From the NCBI RefSeq assembly GCF_025996515.1, contig NZ_BLRH01000060.1, positions 744,001-808,000 of the forward strand: a DNA stretch of 64,000 nt, given 5' to 3'. This DNA comes from Rhizohabitans arisaemae (GTDB taxonomy: Bacteria; Actinomycetota; Actinomycetes; Streptosporangiales; Streptosporangiaceae). Numbering within the stretch: the stretch's first letter is position 1; each line of letters opens with the position of its first letter. Positions 1-7,971 of the stretch are shown in pieces. The position numbers and the translations under genes were made by a program. A model generated the notes under the pieces. That model did not search any database. It worked only from the letters and a program-made list of their open reading frames with translations, and had not been told where the DNA came from.

Positions 1-783
1 GGCGTGCTTGCCGGCGGTCTTATGGTGGGAGACGTGCAGCGCCGCGCCGCTGAGGCGGGCGATCGCGATCGCCTCCTCCAGTGCCTCCTCGACGCGGGAC
101 ATCTCATCGCGCAGATGCGTGACGTACGGCTTCGCGTGCCGGGCCGCCACCGTGGCGAGGGCGACGACCTCGCTCGTGTCGGCGTAGGTGCCGGGGGTGT
201 AGATGAGCCCGGTGGAGAGCCCGGCCGCCCCGGCGGTGAGTGCCCGGTCGAGCAGGTCGCACATGAGGGCGAGCTCGTCGGGGCTACCCGGCCGGTCGGC
301 GTACCCGATCACCCCGGCGCGCAGGGTTCCGTGCCCGACCAGGGAGACGAGGTGGTTGGCCCGGGGTACGGCGCGCTGCGCCCGTACAAAATCCTCAAAA
401 CTCTGAAATATCCCGATCTGTTCGCCGAATTGGGCCTCGCTCTGCCGGCGCATCGGAGCCATCCGCTCCGGCAGCGCGGGAAACAGGCTGATCCCGCAGT
501 TTCCGCAGATCTCGACGGTCACGCCCTGCCGTACCGAAGCCCGCGACAGCTCGTGGCCGGCCGCACCCAGCAGGGTGACCGCGTCGGAGTGGGTGTGCAC
601 GTCGATGAAGCCGGGGGCCACGATCGCCCCGGTGGCGTCCACGGTCCGCTCGACCTCGACGACGGGTGAGTCGCCGGGAAGGAGGACGATCCGTCCGTCC
701 ACCACCCCGACGTCGGCGCGGCGGAGCGGCCCGCCCGTCCCGTCCGCCACCGTCCCGCCGCGCACCAGCAGGTCCAGGCGCAT
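1..783 (-). CDS. D-aminoacylase-like amidohydrolase, C-terminus cut by window edge
   Basis: Amidohydrolase-superfamily enzyme of the N-acyl-D-amino-acid deacylase type, which hydrolyses N-acyl-D-amino acids or related amides. The first 261 codons are present. The protein begins [17 protein letters not shown]. It has the metal-binding strand GFIDVHTHSD (about residues 56-65) and a CGNCG cysteine motif (about residues 93-97) that is typical of D-aminoacylases. The rest lies beyond position 1. The ATG shares its A with the TGA of the ABC ATPase upstream (TGATG at 785-781), so it is translationally coupled as the last visible gene of a four-gene transport operon. The substrate is inferred; a dihydroorotase or cytosine-deaminase relative is less likely because of the CGNCG motif. 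Confidence 0.8.
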   Translation of the reverse strand, partial: MRLDLLVRGGTVADGTGGPLRRADVGVVDGRIVLLPGDSPVVEVERTVDATGAIVAPGFIDVHTHSDAVTLLGAAGHELSRASVRQGVTVEICGNCGISLFPALPERMAPMRRQSEAQFGEQIGIFQSFEDFVRAQRAVPRANHLVSLVGHGTLRAGVIGYADRPGSPDELALMCDLLDRALTAGAAGLSTGLIYTPGTYADTSEVVALATVAARHAKPYVTHLRDEMSRVEEALEEAIAIARLSGAALHVSHHKTAGKHA

Positions 784-1565
784 CAGACCACCTGACCGAG
801 GAAGGCCCGGGTGCGCTCGTGCCGGGGGTTGCCGAGGACCTCCCGGGGCGGCCCCTGTTCGACGATCACGCCGCCGTCGATGAAGACCAGGTGATCGGCG
901 ACCTCCCGGGCGAAGCCCATCTCGTGCGTGACGACCATCATGGTCATCCCGTCCGCGGCGAGGTCGCGCATGACCGTGAGCACCTCTTGGACCAGCTCCG
1001 GGTCGAGCGCGCTGGTCGGCTCGTCGAACAGCATGAGCTTGGGGCTCATGGCGAGACTGCGCGCGATCGCGACCCGCTGCTGCTGGCCGCCGGAGAGCTG
1101 GGCCGGGTAGTAGTCGGCCCGGTCGGCGAGGCCGACCCGGTCGAGGAGCCGGCGGGCCAGCCGTTCGGCGTCCACCCGGTTGACCCGCTGGACGGTGACC
1201 GGCCCCTCCATCACGTTCTCCAGCGCGGTGCGGTGCGGGAAGAGGTGGAAGCGCTGGAACACCATCCCGATGCTCTCCCGCTGCTTGCACAACTCGGCCG
1301 GTTTGAGCAGGCACAGGCCACGGCGCCGGGAACCGCGCCCGTCGAGCTCCCGGTAGCCGATGAGCTCCCCGTCGACCCAGATCCGGCCCGCGGTGATCGT
1401 CTCCAGCCGGTTGACGCAGCGAAGCAGGGTCGACTTGCCGGACCCGGAGGGGCCGACCACGCAGACCACCCCGCGCTCGGGGACGTCCAGGCTGATGCCC
1501 CGGAGCACCTCGTGCGAGCCGAAACTCTTGCGGACCTGCGAGATCCGCACCATCGCCTCGGTCAT
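783..1565 (-). CDS. Polar amino-acid ABC transporter ATP-binding protein
   Basis: ATPase of a GlnQ/HisP-type amino-acid importer, acting on the inner face of the membrane with the neighbouring permease and binding protein. All motifs are visible: Walker [10 protein letters not shown] at residues 38-46, Q-loop glutamine near 104, signature LSGGQQQR from 157, Walker B LMLFDE from 177, and the H-loop histidine at 214. The length (260 aa) is normal. The segment between Walker A and the Q-loop is long (residues about 74-95), as in HisP rather than GlnQ. The start overlaps the permease stop (ATGA at 1565-1562), and the stop overlaps the D-aminoacylase start. Confidence 0.93.
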   Translation of the reverse strand: MTEAMVRISQVRKSFGSHEVLRGISLDVPERGVVCVVGPSGSGKSTLLRCVNRLETITAGRIWVDGELIGYRELDGRGSRRRGLCLLKPAELCKQRESIGMVFQRFHLFPHRTALENVMEGPVTVQRVNRVDAERLARRLLDRVGLADRADYYPAQLSGGQQQRVAIARSLAMSPKLMLFDEPTSALDPELVQEVLTVMRDLAADGMTMMVVTHEMGFAREVADHLVFIDGGVIVEQGPPREVLGNPRHERTRAFLGQVV

Positions 1566-2467
1566 GCGGTGCTCCTGAAGCCGAAGGGGTTGAGGTTCTT
1601 GCGTACCCGCCGGGTGAGCCCGTCGTAGCCGCGGTTGAACCGCCGCTCGATGAAGTGCTGGCCGACGCTGGCGATCGTGGTGAGCACGAGGTACCAGATC
1701 GAGGCCACGATGAGCAGGGCGATGACCTCGAAGTTCTCCAGGTAGATCCGCTGGGCCACGGTGAGCAGTTCGGCACCGGCGATCACCGAGACCATGGAGG
1801 TCGTCTTCAGCATCGAGATGAACTGGTTGCCGGTCGGCGGGATGATCACGCGCATCGCCTGCGGCAGCACGACGCGGCGCAGCACCTGGGTGTGGCTCAT
1901 GCCGAGCGCCTCGGCCGCCTCCCGCTGGCCGGGGTCCACGGCCCGGATGCCGGCCCGGACGATCTCCGCCATGTAGGCGCCCTCGTTGATCGCCAGCCCG
2001 AGGAGCGCGGCGGTGAACGGGGTGATCAGCTCGTTGGCCTGGAACTCGATCAGTTTGGGCCCGTCGAACGGGATCCCGAAGCTGATCTCGGGAAAGACCA
2101 GGCCGATGTTGAACCAGAAGATCAGCTGGACCAGCAGCGGGGTGCCGCGGAAGAACCAGGTGTACAGGGCCGCGGCCCCCCGGAGCACCGGGCTGTCGGA
2201 GAGCTGGAACACCGCGGTGAGGACGCCGAGCGCCAGGCCGATGGCCATGGAGAGCACGGTGAGCTGGATCGTCACCCAGAGCCCGCCGAGGATCCGGTCG
2301 TCGGTCAGGTAGCCGCCGATGACGTCCCAGTGCAGGTTCTCGTTGACGATGATCGTGTAGGCGAGCCAGACCAGGGCGAGGACCGCCGCCCCGGCCGCCA
2401 CCCAGCGGCCGGGACGGGGCGGGCGCACCGCGCGGATGGTCTCCGCGTCCGGCGTCTTGGTCACCAT
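1562..2467 (-). CDS. Amino-acid ABC transporter permease
   Basis: Membrane subunit (301 aa) of the polar amino-acid uptake system. It has a soluble N-terminus, then hydrophobic segments from about residue 22, and the cytoplasmic EAA-type loop that contacts the ATPase ([19 protein letters not shown], about residues 183-201). The frame stays open further upstream, but ATG 2467 is chosen because it overlaps the binding-protein stop in the string ATGGTGA, the usual coupled arrangement, and gives [10 protein letters not shown] followed by a typical first segment. A single permease gene suggests a homodimeric channel. Confidence 0.9.
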   Translation of the reverse strand: MVTKTPDAETIRAVRPPRPGRWVAAGAAVLALVWLAYTIIVNENLHWDVIGGYLTDDRILGGLWVTIQLTVLSMAIGLALGVLTAVFQLSDSPVLRGAAALYTWFFRGTPLLVQLIFWFNIGLVFPEISFGIPFDGPKLIEFQANELITPFTAALLGLAINEGAYMAEIVRAGIRAVDPGQREAAEALGMSHTQVLRRVVLPQAMRVIIPPTGNQFISMLKTTSMVSVIAGAELLTVAQRIYLENFEVIALLIVASIWYLVLTTIASVGQHFIERRFNRGYDGLTRRVRKNLNPFGFRSTA

Positions 2468-3342
2468 GCCTTGGTGTTCACCGTGATCGCGGGGACCGCG
2501 TTGGCGCCGACGCCGTAGCTTTCGAGGATCTTGGTGTACTCCCCGCTCGCCAGCAGCTCCTGCATCGCCTTGGCGACCGCGTCCCGCAGGCCGGTGTTGC
2601 GCTTGTCGATGGCGATGCCCCACGGCCCGGCGTCGTACTGCTCGGGCAGGACCTCGTACTTGCCGCTCTGCTTGGCGTACATCGCCGCCACCGGCGAGTC
2701 CACGATCGTGGCCACGGTCCGGCCGGACTCCACGCTGAGCAGGCCGGTCGGCGCGTCCTCGCTCTGCAGGATCTCCATCTTCTCGGCGCACTTCTCGTTG
2801 GCGCGCTGGCCGATGGCAAGGTTGGAGCTGCCCTTGGCCAGGACGACCTTCTTGCCGCAGAGGTCGGTGATGGTCTTGATGCCCTCGGGGTTGCCCTTCT
2901 TCACCATGATCGCGCCACCGGCGTTGAAGTAGTCGACGAATTCGACGGCGGCCCGGCGCTGCTCGGTGTCGCTGAGCGAGGAGAGCACGATGTCCCAGCG
3001 TCCGCCCTGCAGCCCGGGGATGAGCCCGTCGAAGGCGGCGTTGGTGATGGTGAACTTGAGCCCGAGCTTGTCGGCGATGGCCTTGCCGAGGTCGGGGTCG
3101 ACGCCGGTCAGCTCGCGGGTGCCCTCCTTGTACATCTCCATGGGCGGGTACCCCTCGGAGGTGGCCACGCGGAGCTCACCGGACTGGCGGATCTTGTCGG
3201 GCACCAGGTCGCGAGCGGTCTTCGCCGCCGCGGCGGGGGTGTCGCCCGTCTTCGTCTCGCTGGACGACGAACGTCCGCACCCGCTGACGACCACGGACAG
3301 GGCGAGTGCCGCGCCAATCGCGGTGACCAGGTTCTTTCGCAT
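2461..3342 (-). CDS. Amino-acid ABC transporter substrate-binding lipoprotein
   Basis: Family 3 (polar amino-acid type) extracellular binding protein, 293 aa, and first gene of the operon. The signal peptide ends in the lipobox VSGC with Cys22 as the lipid anchor, followed by a Ser/Thr/Ala-rich linker. The mature domain has family landmarks: [29 protein letters not shown] and [17 protein letters not shown] 3342 is preferred over the in-frame GTG at 3354 because the GGGAGAA ribosome site lies just before it. Ligand identity cannot be read from sequence; the adjacent D-aminoacylase suggests D- or N-acylated amino acids. Confidence 0.92.
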   Translation of the reverse strand: MRKNLVTAIGAALALSVVVSGCGRSSSSETKTGDTPAAAAKTARDLVPDKIRQSGELRVATSEGYPPMEMYKEGTRELTGVDPDLGKAIADKLGLKFTITNAAFDGLIPGLQGGRWDIVLSSLSDTEQRRAAVEFVDYFNAGGAIMVKKGNPEGIKTITDLCGKKVVLAKGSSNLAIGQRANEKCAEKMEILQSEDAPTGLLSVESGRTVATIVDSPVAAMYAKQSGKYEVLPEQYDAGPWGIAIDKRNTGLRDAVAKAMQELLASGEYTKILESYGVGANAVPAITVNTKAW

Positions 3343-3387
3343 GGATTCTCCCACTTTCGCGGCATATTTCGCGACAATGGGCCATAT

Positions 3388-3407
3388 GGTGACAACGCTC
3401 GGTCACC
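3388..3407. promoter_or_regulatory. Inverted repeat between the ABC operon and the decarboxylase gene
   Basis: GGTGAC and GTCACC arms of 6 bp separated by 8 bp lie in the intergenic space between the divergently read binding-protein and lysA-like genes. It could be an operator, but the arms are short and common in GC-rich DNA. Confidence 0.25.
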
Positions 3408-3485
3408 CGCCCAACCGTCGTGACCGCTTGTGAGCCTCAGCGAGCAAGTTTTCGATGCTCGCCCGGCCCGGCCCGGCGCAGCCCG

Positions 3486-3491
3486 TACCGT
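3486..3491 (+). promoter_or_regulatory. -10 box of a leaderless promoter
   Basis: TACCGT lies 6 nt before ATG 3498, and no ribosome-binding sequence precedes that ATG. The geometry places transcription start at or next to the start codon, the common actinobacterial leaderless arrangement. Confidence 0.5.
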
Positions 3492-3497
3492 CACCCC

Positions 3498-4763
3498 ATG
3501 ACCCAGGTCCTTGAGCACGCATGGCCGTACACGGCGGAGCGCGTGGACGGCGAACTCCGCATCGGCGGGATCGGCGTGCGGGCGCTCGCGGCCGAGTACG
3601 GGACGCCCGCCTACCTCCTCGACGAGGCCGATTTCCGCGCCCGCTGCCGGGAGTGGCTCGACGCGCTCCCGGACGGGGACGTGCACTACGGCGGCAAGGC
3701 GTTCGTCTGTCCCGAGCTGGTGCGCTGGCTCGTCGAGCTCGGCCTCCGCCTGGACGTGTGCACCGGCGGGGAGCTCGCCGTGGGCCTGGCGGGCGGGATG
3801 CCCCCCGAGCGGATCACCTTCCACGGGAACAACAAGTCGCCGGCCGAGCTGCGCCGGGCGGTCGAGACGGGGGTCGGCTGCGTGGTGGCCGACTCGTTCA
3901 CCGAGATCGACCGGCTGGCCGCGCTCGCCGCCGGGCTCGGCGTCCGGCAGCGCGTGATGGTCAGGGTCACGCCCGGGGTGGACGCCGCCACCCACGCCTC
4001 GATCGCCACCGGCGGGGAGGACTCCAAGTTCGGCTTCTCGCTCAGCGCGGGCCTGGCCCTCCGGGCCGCGGGCCGGGTGCTGGCCGAACCGGCGCTGGAG
4101 CTCGTCGGCCTGCACTCCCACATCGGCTCCCAGATCCTGGACACGACCTCGTTCGCCGCGGCGGCCCGGCGGATGGCGGGTCTGCTGGCCGAGGTGGAGC
4201 GGGAGTACGGCGTGCGCCTGCCCACCCTCGACCTCGGGGGCGGGCTCGGCATCGCCTACCGGCCGGAGGACCCGCGCCCGCCGAGTCCGGCCGAGCTGGT
4301 GGCGGCGCTGCGGGAGGCGCTGCCGGGCGACGTCCGGCTCGCGGTCGAGCCCGGCCGGTCGATCGCCGGTCCGTCCACGGTCGCGCTGTACGAGGTCGGC
4401 ACGGTCAAAGGCCGATATGTCAGTGTCGACGGAGGTATGAGCGACAATCCCCGCCCGGCGATGTACGGCGCCCCGTACACGGCGGTGCTCGCCTCGCGGG
4501 AGTCCGACGCCGCCGAGTCCGTCGTGACCGTGGTGGGCAAGCACTGCGAGAGCGGTGACGTCCTGGTGCGCAACATCCCGCTCCCCGGCGACCTGCGTCC
4601 CGGCGACCTGCTCGCCGTCCCCGCGTCGGGGGCGTACCAGCGCTCCATGGCGAGCAACTACAACCATGTCGCCCGCCCGCCGGTGATCGCCGTGCGGGAC
4701 GGCGCCGCCCGGGTGGTCGTCCGCCGGGAGACCGAGGAGGACCTGCTCCGCCTGTACCCATGA
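3498..4763 (+). CDS. lysA: Diaminopimelate-decarboxylase-like PLP enzyme
   Basis: Fold-type III PLP decarboxylase of 421 aa. LysA removes CO2 from meso-diaminopimelate to give L-lysine. Visible features are the PLP lysine at residue 67 (VHYGGKAF), the glycine-rich phosphate site LDLGGGLG, the VEPGRS motif and the C-terminal HCESGDVL segment, whose cysteine is the decarboxylase active-site residue contributed across the dimer. An in-frame GTG at 3420 would add 26 residues of unrelated low-complexity sequence; ATG 3498 aligns with the family and has a leaderless -10 box. It is divergent from the amino-acid uptake operon and may serve a pathway other than bulk lysine synthesis, since a second lysA is common in actinomycetes. 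Confidence 0.82.
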   Translation: MTQVLEHAWPYTAERVDGELRIGGIGVRALAAEYGTPAYLLDEADFRARCREWLDALPDGDVHYGGKAFVCPELVRWLVELGLRLDVCTGGELAVGLAGGMPPERITFHGNNKSPAELRRAVETGVGCVVADSFTEIDRLAALAAGLGVRQRVMVRVTPGVDAATHASIATGGEDSKFGFSLSAGLALRAAGRVLAEPALELVGLHSHIGSQILDTTSFAAAARRMAGLLAEVEREYGVRLPTLDLGGGLGIAYRPEDPRPPSPAELVAALREALPGDVRLAVEPGRSIAGPSTVALYEVGTVKGRYVSVDGGMSDNPRPAMYGAPYTAVLASRESDAAESVVTVVGKHCESGDVLVRNIPLPGDLRPGDLLAVPASGAYQRSMASNYNHVARPPVIAVRDGAARVVVRRETEEDLLRLYP

Positions 4764-4790
4764 ACGCCCTAATGGGGGGATGATGCGTCT

Positions 4791-7076
4791 ATGAGCAGGA
4801 AAGCCCCTAAGGACGACTTCTCCGATGAAGGTCTCCGCGTCACACCACCCAAACGGCAAGCCGCCGGAGTCCCCGCCGTGCTGGTGTCGCTGCGCCACGC
4901 CCAGGCGCAGATGGGGGTACGGCGCAGCGTGCGCACCCTGCTGAAGGTGAACCAGAAGGACGGCTTCGACTGCCCCGGGTGCGCCTGGCCGGAGGGCGAG
5001 CACCGCGCCACGGCGGAGTTCTGCGAGAACGGCGCCAAAGCCGTCGCCGAGGAGGCCACCCTGCGCCGGGTCGGGCCGGAGTTCTTCGCCGAGCACCCGG
5101 TCGCCGAGCTCGCCGAGCGGACCGACCACTGGCTGGGGCAGCAGGGACGGCTGACCGAGCCGATGTACCTCGCCCCCGGCGCCACCCACTACACCCCGAT
5201 CGGCTGGGACGCCGCGTTCGACCTGGTCGCCGAGGAGCTCGCGGCGATCGAGCCCGACGAGGCCGCGTTCTACACCTCGGGGCGCACCGGCAACGAGGCC
5301 GCCTTCCTCTACCAGCTCCTCGTCCGCATGTACGGCACCAACAACCTGCCGGACTGCTCGAACATGTGCCACGAGTCCAGCGGATCCGCGCTCACCGAGA
5401 CACTCGGCGTGGGCAAGGGCAGCGTGTCCCTGGAGGATTTGGAGCGGGCCGACCTCGTCTTCGTGGTGGGGCAGAACCCCGGCACCAACCATCCCCGGAT
5501 GCTCACCTGCCTGGAGCGGGCCAAGCGCGGCGGAACGAAGATCATCAGCGTGAACCCGCTGCCGGAGGCCGGGCTGATCCGGTTCAAGAACCCGCAGCGG
5601 CCCTCCGGGGTGCTCGGGAAGGGCACCGGGCTCTCCGACCTGTTCCTGCAGATCCGGCTGAACGGGGACCTCGCGCTCTTCCGCGCCCTCAACCGGCTCC
5701 TGCTGGAGCGCGACGCCGTCGACGCCGGATTCGTCGCGGAGCACACCCACGGCTTCGACGCGTTCGCCGCCGACGTGACCACCACGGGCTGGGACACCGT
5801 GCTCGAAGCCACCGGGCTGAGCCGGGCCGAGATCGAACAGACGCTGGAGCTGGTCCTGGCCGCCGACCGGATCGTGGTCTGCTGGGCGATGGGCCTGACC
5901 CAGCACCGCAACTCGGTGCCCACCATCCGGGAGATCGTCAACTTCCTCCTGCTCCGCGGGAACGTCGGCAAGCCGGGCGCCGGGGTGTGCCCGGTCCGTG
6001 GGCACAGCAACGTGCAGGGCGACCGGACCATGGGCATCAACGAGAAGCCCCCGCGCCCCTTCCTGGACGCGCTCGGCGCCGAGTTCGGCTTCACCCCGCC
6101 CCCGCACCACGGCTACGACGTGGTGGAGAGCATCCGGGCGATGCGCGACGGCAAGGTCAAGGTCTTCTTCGCGGTCGGCGGCAACTTCATCCGCGCCACC
6201 CCCGACAGCGAGGTCACCGAGGCGGCGATGCGCCGGTGCCGGCTCACCGTGCACGTCTCCACCAAGCTCAACCGCTCGCACGCGGTCACCGGGGAGCGGG
6301 CGCTGATCCTGCCGTGCCTCGGCCGTACCGAAACCGACCATCAGGCGGGCGGCCCCCAGTTCGTCACGGTCGAGGACTCCATGAGCGCGGTGCACGCCTC
6401 CTCGGGCACGCTGGAACCGGCCTCACCGCACCTGCTCAGCGAGGTCGCGATCGTCTGCCGCCTCGCCGAGCGGGTGGTCGGCGACTCGGTGCCCTGGCGG
6501 GAATTCGAGGGGGACTACGACCTGATCCGGGAGCGGATCGCCCGGGTCGTGCCCGGCTTCACGGACTTCAACGCGCGGGTACGGCGTCCCGGCGGGTTCG
6601 TGCTGCCGCACGGGCCGCGCGACAGCCGTACCTTCCCCACCGCCACCGGCAAGGCCAACTTCACGGTCAACGAACTCACCGTCCTGCGCGTCCCCGAGGG
6701 CAGGCTGCTGCTGCAGACCGTCCGGTCGCACGACCAGTACAACACCACGATCTACGGCTTGGACGACCGGTACCGGGGTATCCGGCAGGGACGCCGGGTG
6801 GTCTTCGTCAACCCCGCCGACCTGGTGGAGCTGGGACTCGCCGACGGGCAGCGGGTGGATCTGATCGGTGAACACGCGGACGACGCCCCGCGGCGGGCCC
6901 CCGATTTCCGGATCGTCGCCTACCCGACGGCCAAGGGGTGCGCCGCCGCCTACTTCCCCGAGACCAACGTCCTGGTCCCGCTGGACAGCACGGCCGAGGT
7001 CAGTAACACGCCGACCTCGAAATCTGTAGTGGTACGGCTGGTGCCGGCGCACGGAATCGAACAGGAAGCCGAATAG
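4791..7076 (+). CDS. YdeP-type molybdopterin oxidoreductase (FdhF family)
   Basis: Molybdopterin-dependent oxidoreductase of 761 aa, of the group around E. coli YdeP, related to formate dehydrogenase alpha subunits. N-terminal cysteines C61, C64 and C78 (CPGCAWPEGE, then FCENG) mark a putative iron-sulfur site. Further landmarks are HESSGSALTETLG in the cofactor region, GQNPGTNHPRML, GHSNVQGDRTMG and a C-terminal molydopterin dinucleotide-binding domain (RSHDQYNTTIYG onward). The selenocysteine/cysteine of true formate dehydrogenases is not evident; a His-Glu-Ser triplet stands near that region. No electron-transfer subunit gene is adjacent. The substrate is unknown. It follows the lysA-like gene by 27 nt, possibly co-transcribed. 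Confidence 0.87.
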   Translation: MSRKAPKDDFSDEGLRVTPPKRQAAGVPAVLVSLRHAQAQMGVRRSVRTLLKVNQKDGFDCPGCAWPEGEHRATAEFCENGAKAVAEEATLRRVGPEFFAEHPVAELAERTDHWLGQQGRLTEPMYLAPGATHYTPIGWDAAFDLVAEELAAIEPDEAAFYTSGRTGNEAAFLYQLLVRMYGTNNLPDCSNMCHESSGSALTETLGVGKGSVSLEDLERADLVFVVGQNPGTNHPRMLTCLERAKRGGTKIISVNPLPEAGLIRFKNPQRPSGVLGKGTGLSDLFLQIRLNGDLALFRALNRLLLERDAVDAGFVAEHTHGFDAFAADVTTTGWDTVLEATGLSRAEIEQTLELVLAADRIVVCWAMGLTQHRNSVPTIREIVNFLLLRGNVGKPGAGVCPVRGHSNVQGDRTMGINEKPPRPFLDALGAEFGFTPPPHHGYDVVESIRAMRDGKVKVFFAVGGNFIRATPDSEVTEAAMRRCRLTVHVSTKLNRSHAVTGERALILPCLGRTETDHQAGGPQFVTVEDSMSAVHASSGTLEPASPHLLSEVAIVCRLAERVVGDSVPWREFEGDYDLIRERIARVVPGFTDFNARVRRPGGFVLPHGPRDSRTFPTATGKANFTVNELTVLRVPEGRLLLQTVRSHDQYNTTIYGLDDRYRGIRQGRRVVFVNPADLVELGLADGQRVDLIGEHADDAPRRAPDFRIVAYPTAKGCAAAYFPETNVLVPLDSTAEVSNTPTSKSVVVRLVPAHGIEQEAE

Positions 7077-7105
7077 CGGGCCAGCCAGTATAAATTATTC
7101 ACGAG

Positions 7106-7133
7106 GATTTATGTACATTCGTACATATAAATC
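7106..7133. promoter_or_regulatory. AT-rich palindrome upstream of the WXG pair
   Basis: TATGTAC, 4-nt spacer ATTC, and GTACATA form a perfect 7-bp inverted repeat (7110-7127). It extends imperfectly outward as GATTTATGTAC against GTACATATAAATC. The surrounding stretch (7080-7170) is far more AT-rich than the rest of the window, which suits a promoter/operator region for the gene at 7247 or a terminator for the gene ending at 7076. Confidence 0.5.
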
Positions 7134-7246
7134 GAACAATTGATTTTCCATCCTCCGCTAATCTGTGAAGAGATGTTTCCTCGGCGGGGGAATGACGTAC
7201 GTTACCGGGTAAGCGATGATTCACCGTTTCTCGGGGTGGGGGGACG

Positions 7247-7495
7247 ATGGCGGATCCAGAGGCGGTTCAGGCCGCGGTCGCGGTGATCCAGCAGCTCGTC
7301 GACGAGATCAACGTGGCGGTGCACCGGGTCGAGGCGTGGCTCGGCACGCAGACCTGGGTCGGCTCACCGACCCGGCAGTGGGAAGAGGAGTTCGCCGAGC
7401 GACGCGCGGCGCTCGCCGGTTTCCTCGACGGCCCGGTGTCCGCGGAGGTCGACGAGGTGCTGCTCCGAGCGAGCCACATCCATCGCAAGGAGTGA
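7247..7495 (+). CDS. WXG100-like small protein
   Basis: An 82-aa, probably helical-hairpin protein. Its central turn contains WLG (residues 31-33) and WVG (37-39), matching the WxG motif of the WXG100/ESAT-6 family, with amphipathic helices on both sides and no signal peptide. WXG100 proteins are type VII secretion substrates or chaperone-like partners. No EccC or other ESX core gene is in the window, so it would be an orphan. It is followed 5 nt later by a second small protein that may be its partner. The ATG follows a G-rich string (GGGGGGACG). Confidence 0.6.
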   Translation: MADPEAVQAAVAVIQQLVDEINVAVHRVEAWLGTQTWVGSPTRQWEEEFAERRAALAGFLDGPVSAEVDEVLLRASHIHRKE

Positions 7496-7500
7496 CCACG

Positions 7501-7920
7501 ATGACCTTTATCGGCGTGGATCCCCACAATGTCCGGCATCTGGCGATCGAACTCGCCCAGCTCTCCGAGGTTCTTGACCGATGCCTTCCCCGGATAGAAA
7601 ACCTTATTAACGGACACGGCGGACATATCAGCTTAAGCGCGATTAATTTGGTACACGGGGAAATCGAGAAGTCCGCAGGGGAAATGGCGGCGCGGGCCAC
7701 GCTCGCGGAACGGCTGGCCGGCGATCCCTCGCTCCGGCAGCCCGGCCCGATGGTGCGGATCCCCTTCGACGTCGCGGAGGTGTCACGCACCACCGCCGAA
7801 CTCGACGCCCGGGAGCACCCGGCACCCGATCCGGAGCCGCTCGCCCCCGACGCCCCCGGCCGCAGGGCAGATCGCACATCCACCCACACAAGCCTGTGCG
7901 AATCGCCCATATCTGGATGA
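7501..7920 (+). CDS. Hypothetical protein paired with the WXG-like gene
   Basis: A 139-aa protein that I do not recognise. The first 85 residues look helical (FIGVDPHNVRHLAIELAQ onward) and the C-terminal third is Pro/Asp/Glu-rich and probably disordered. The ribosome site AAGGAG lies 8 nt before ATG 7501 and overlaps the end of the preceding gene, so the two are almost certainly one transcript. The arrangement of a WXG protein followed by a longer helical protein with an acidic, proline-rich tail resembles ESX-type heterodimer pairs, but this is inference. Confidence 0.6.
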   Translation: MTFIGVDPHNVRHLAIELAQLSEVLDRCLPRIENLINGHGGHISLSAINLVHGEIEKSAGEMAARATLAERLAGDPSLRQPGPMVRIPFDVAEVSRTTAELDAREHPAPDPEPLAPDAPGRRADRTSTHTSLCESPISG

Positions 7921-7971
7921 CCTTCCGCTGGTCTACCGTGCGGGCATCCGGCACGGCACGTGGAGGACCCG

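Noticed and set aside
3108-6395. Very long open frame on the minus strand (about 1095 codons) antisense to lysA and the YdeP-type gene
   Set aside because: Its composition is the His/Arg/Gly/Pro-rich pattern of an antisense shadow in GC-rich DNA. The plus-strand genes have complete family motifs, and the frame has no ribosome site or recognisable domain.
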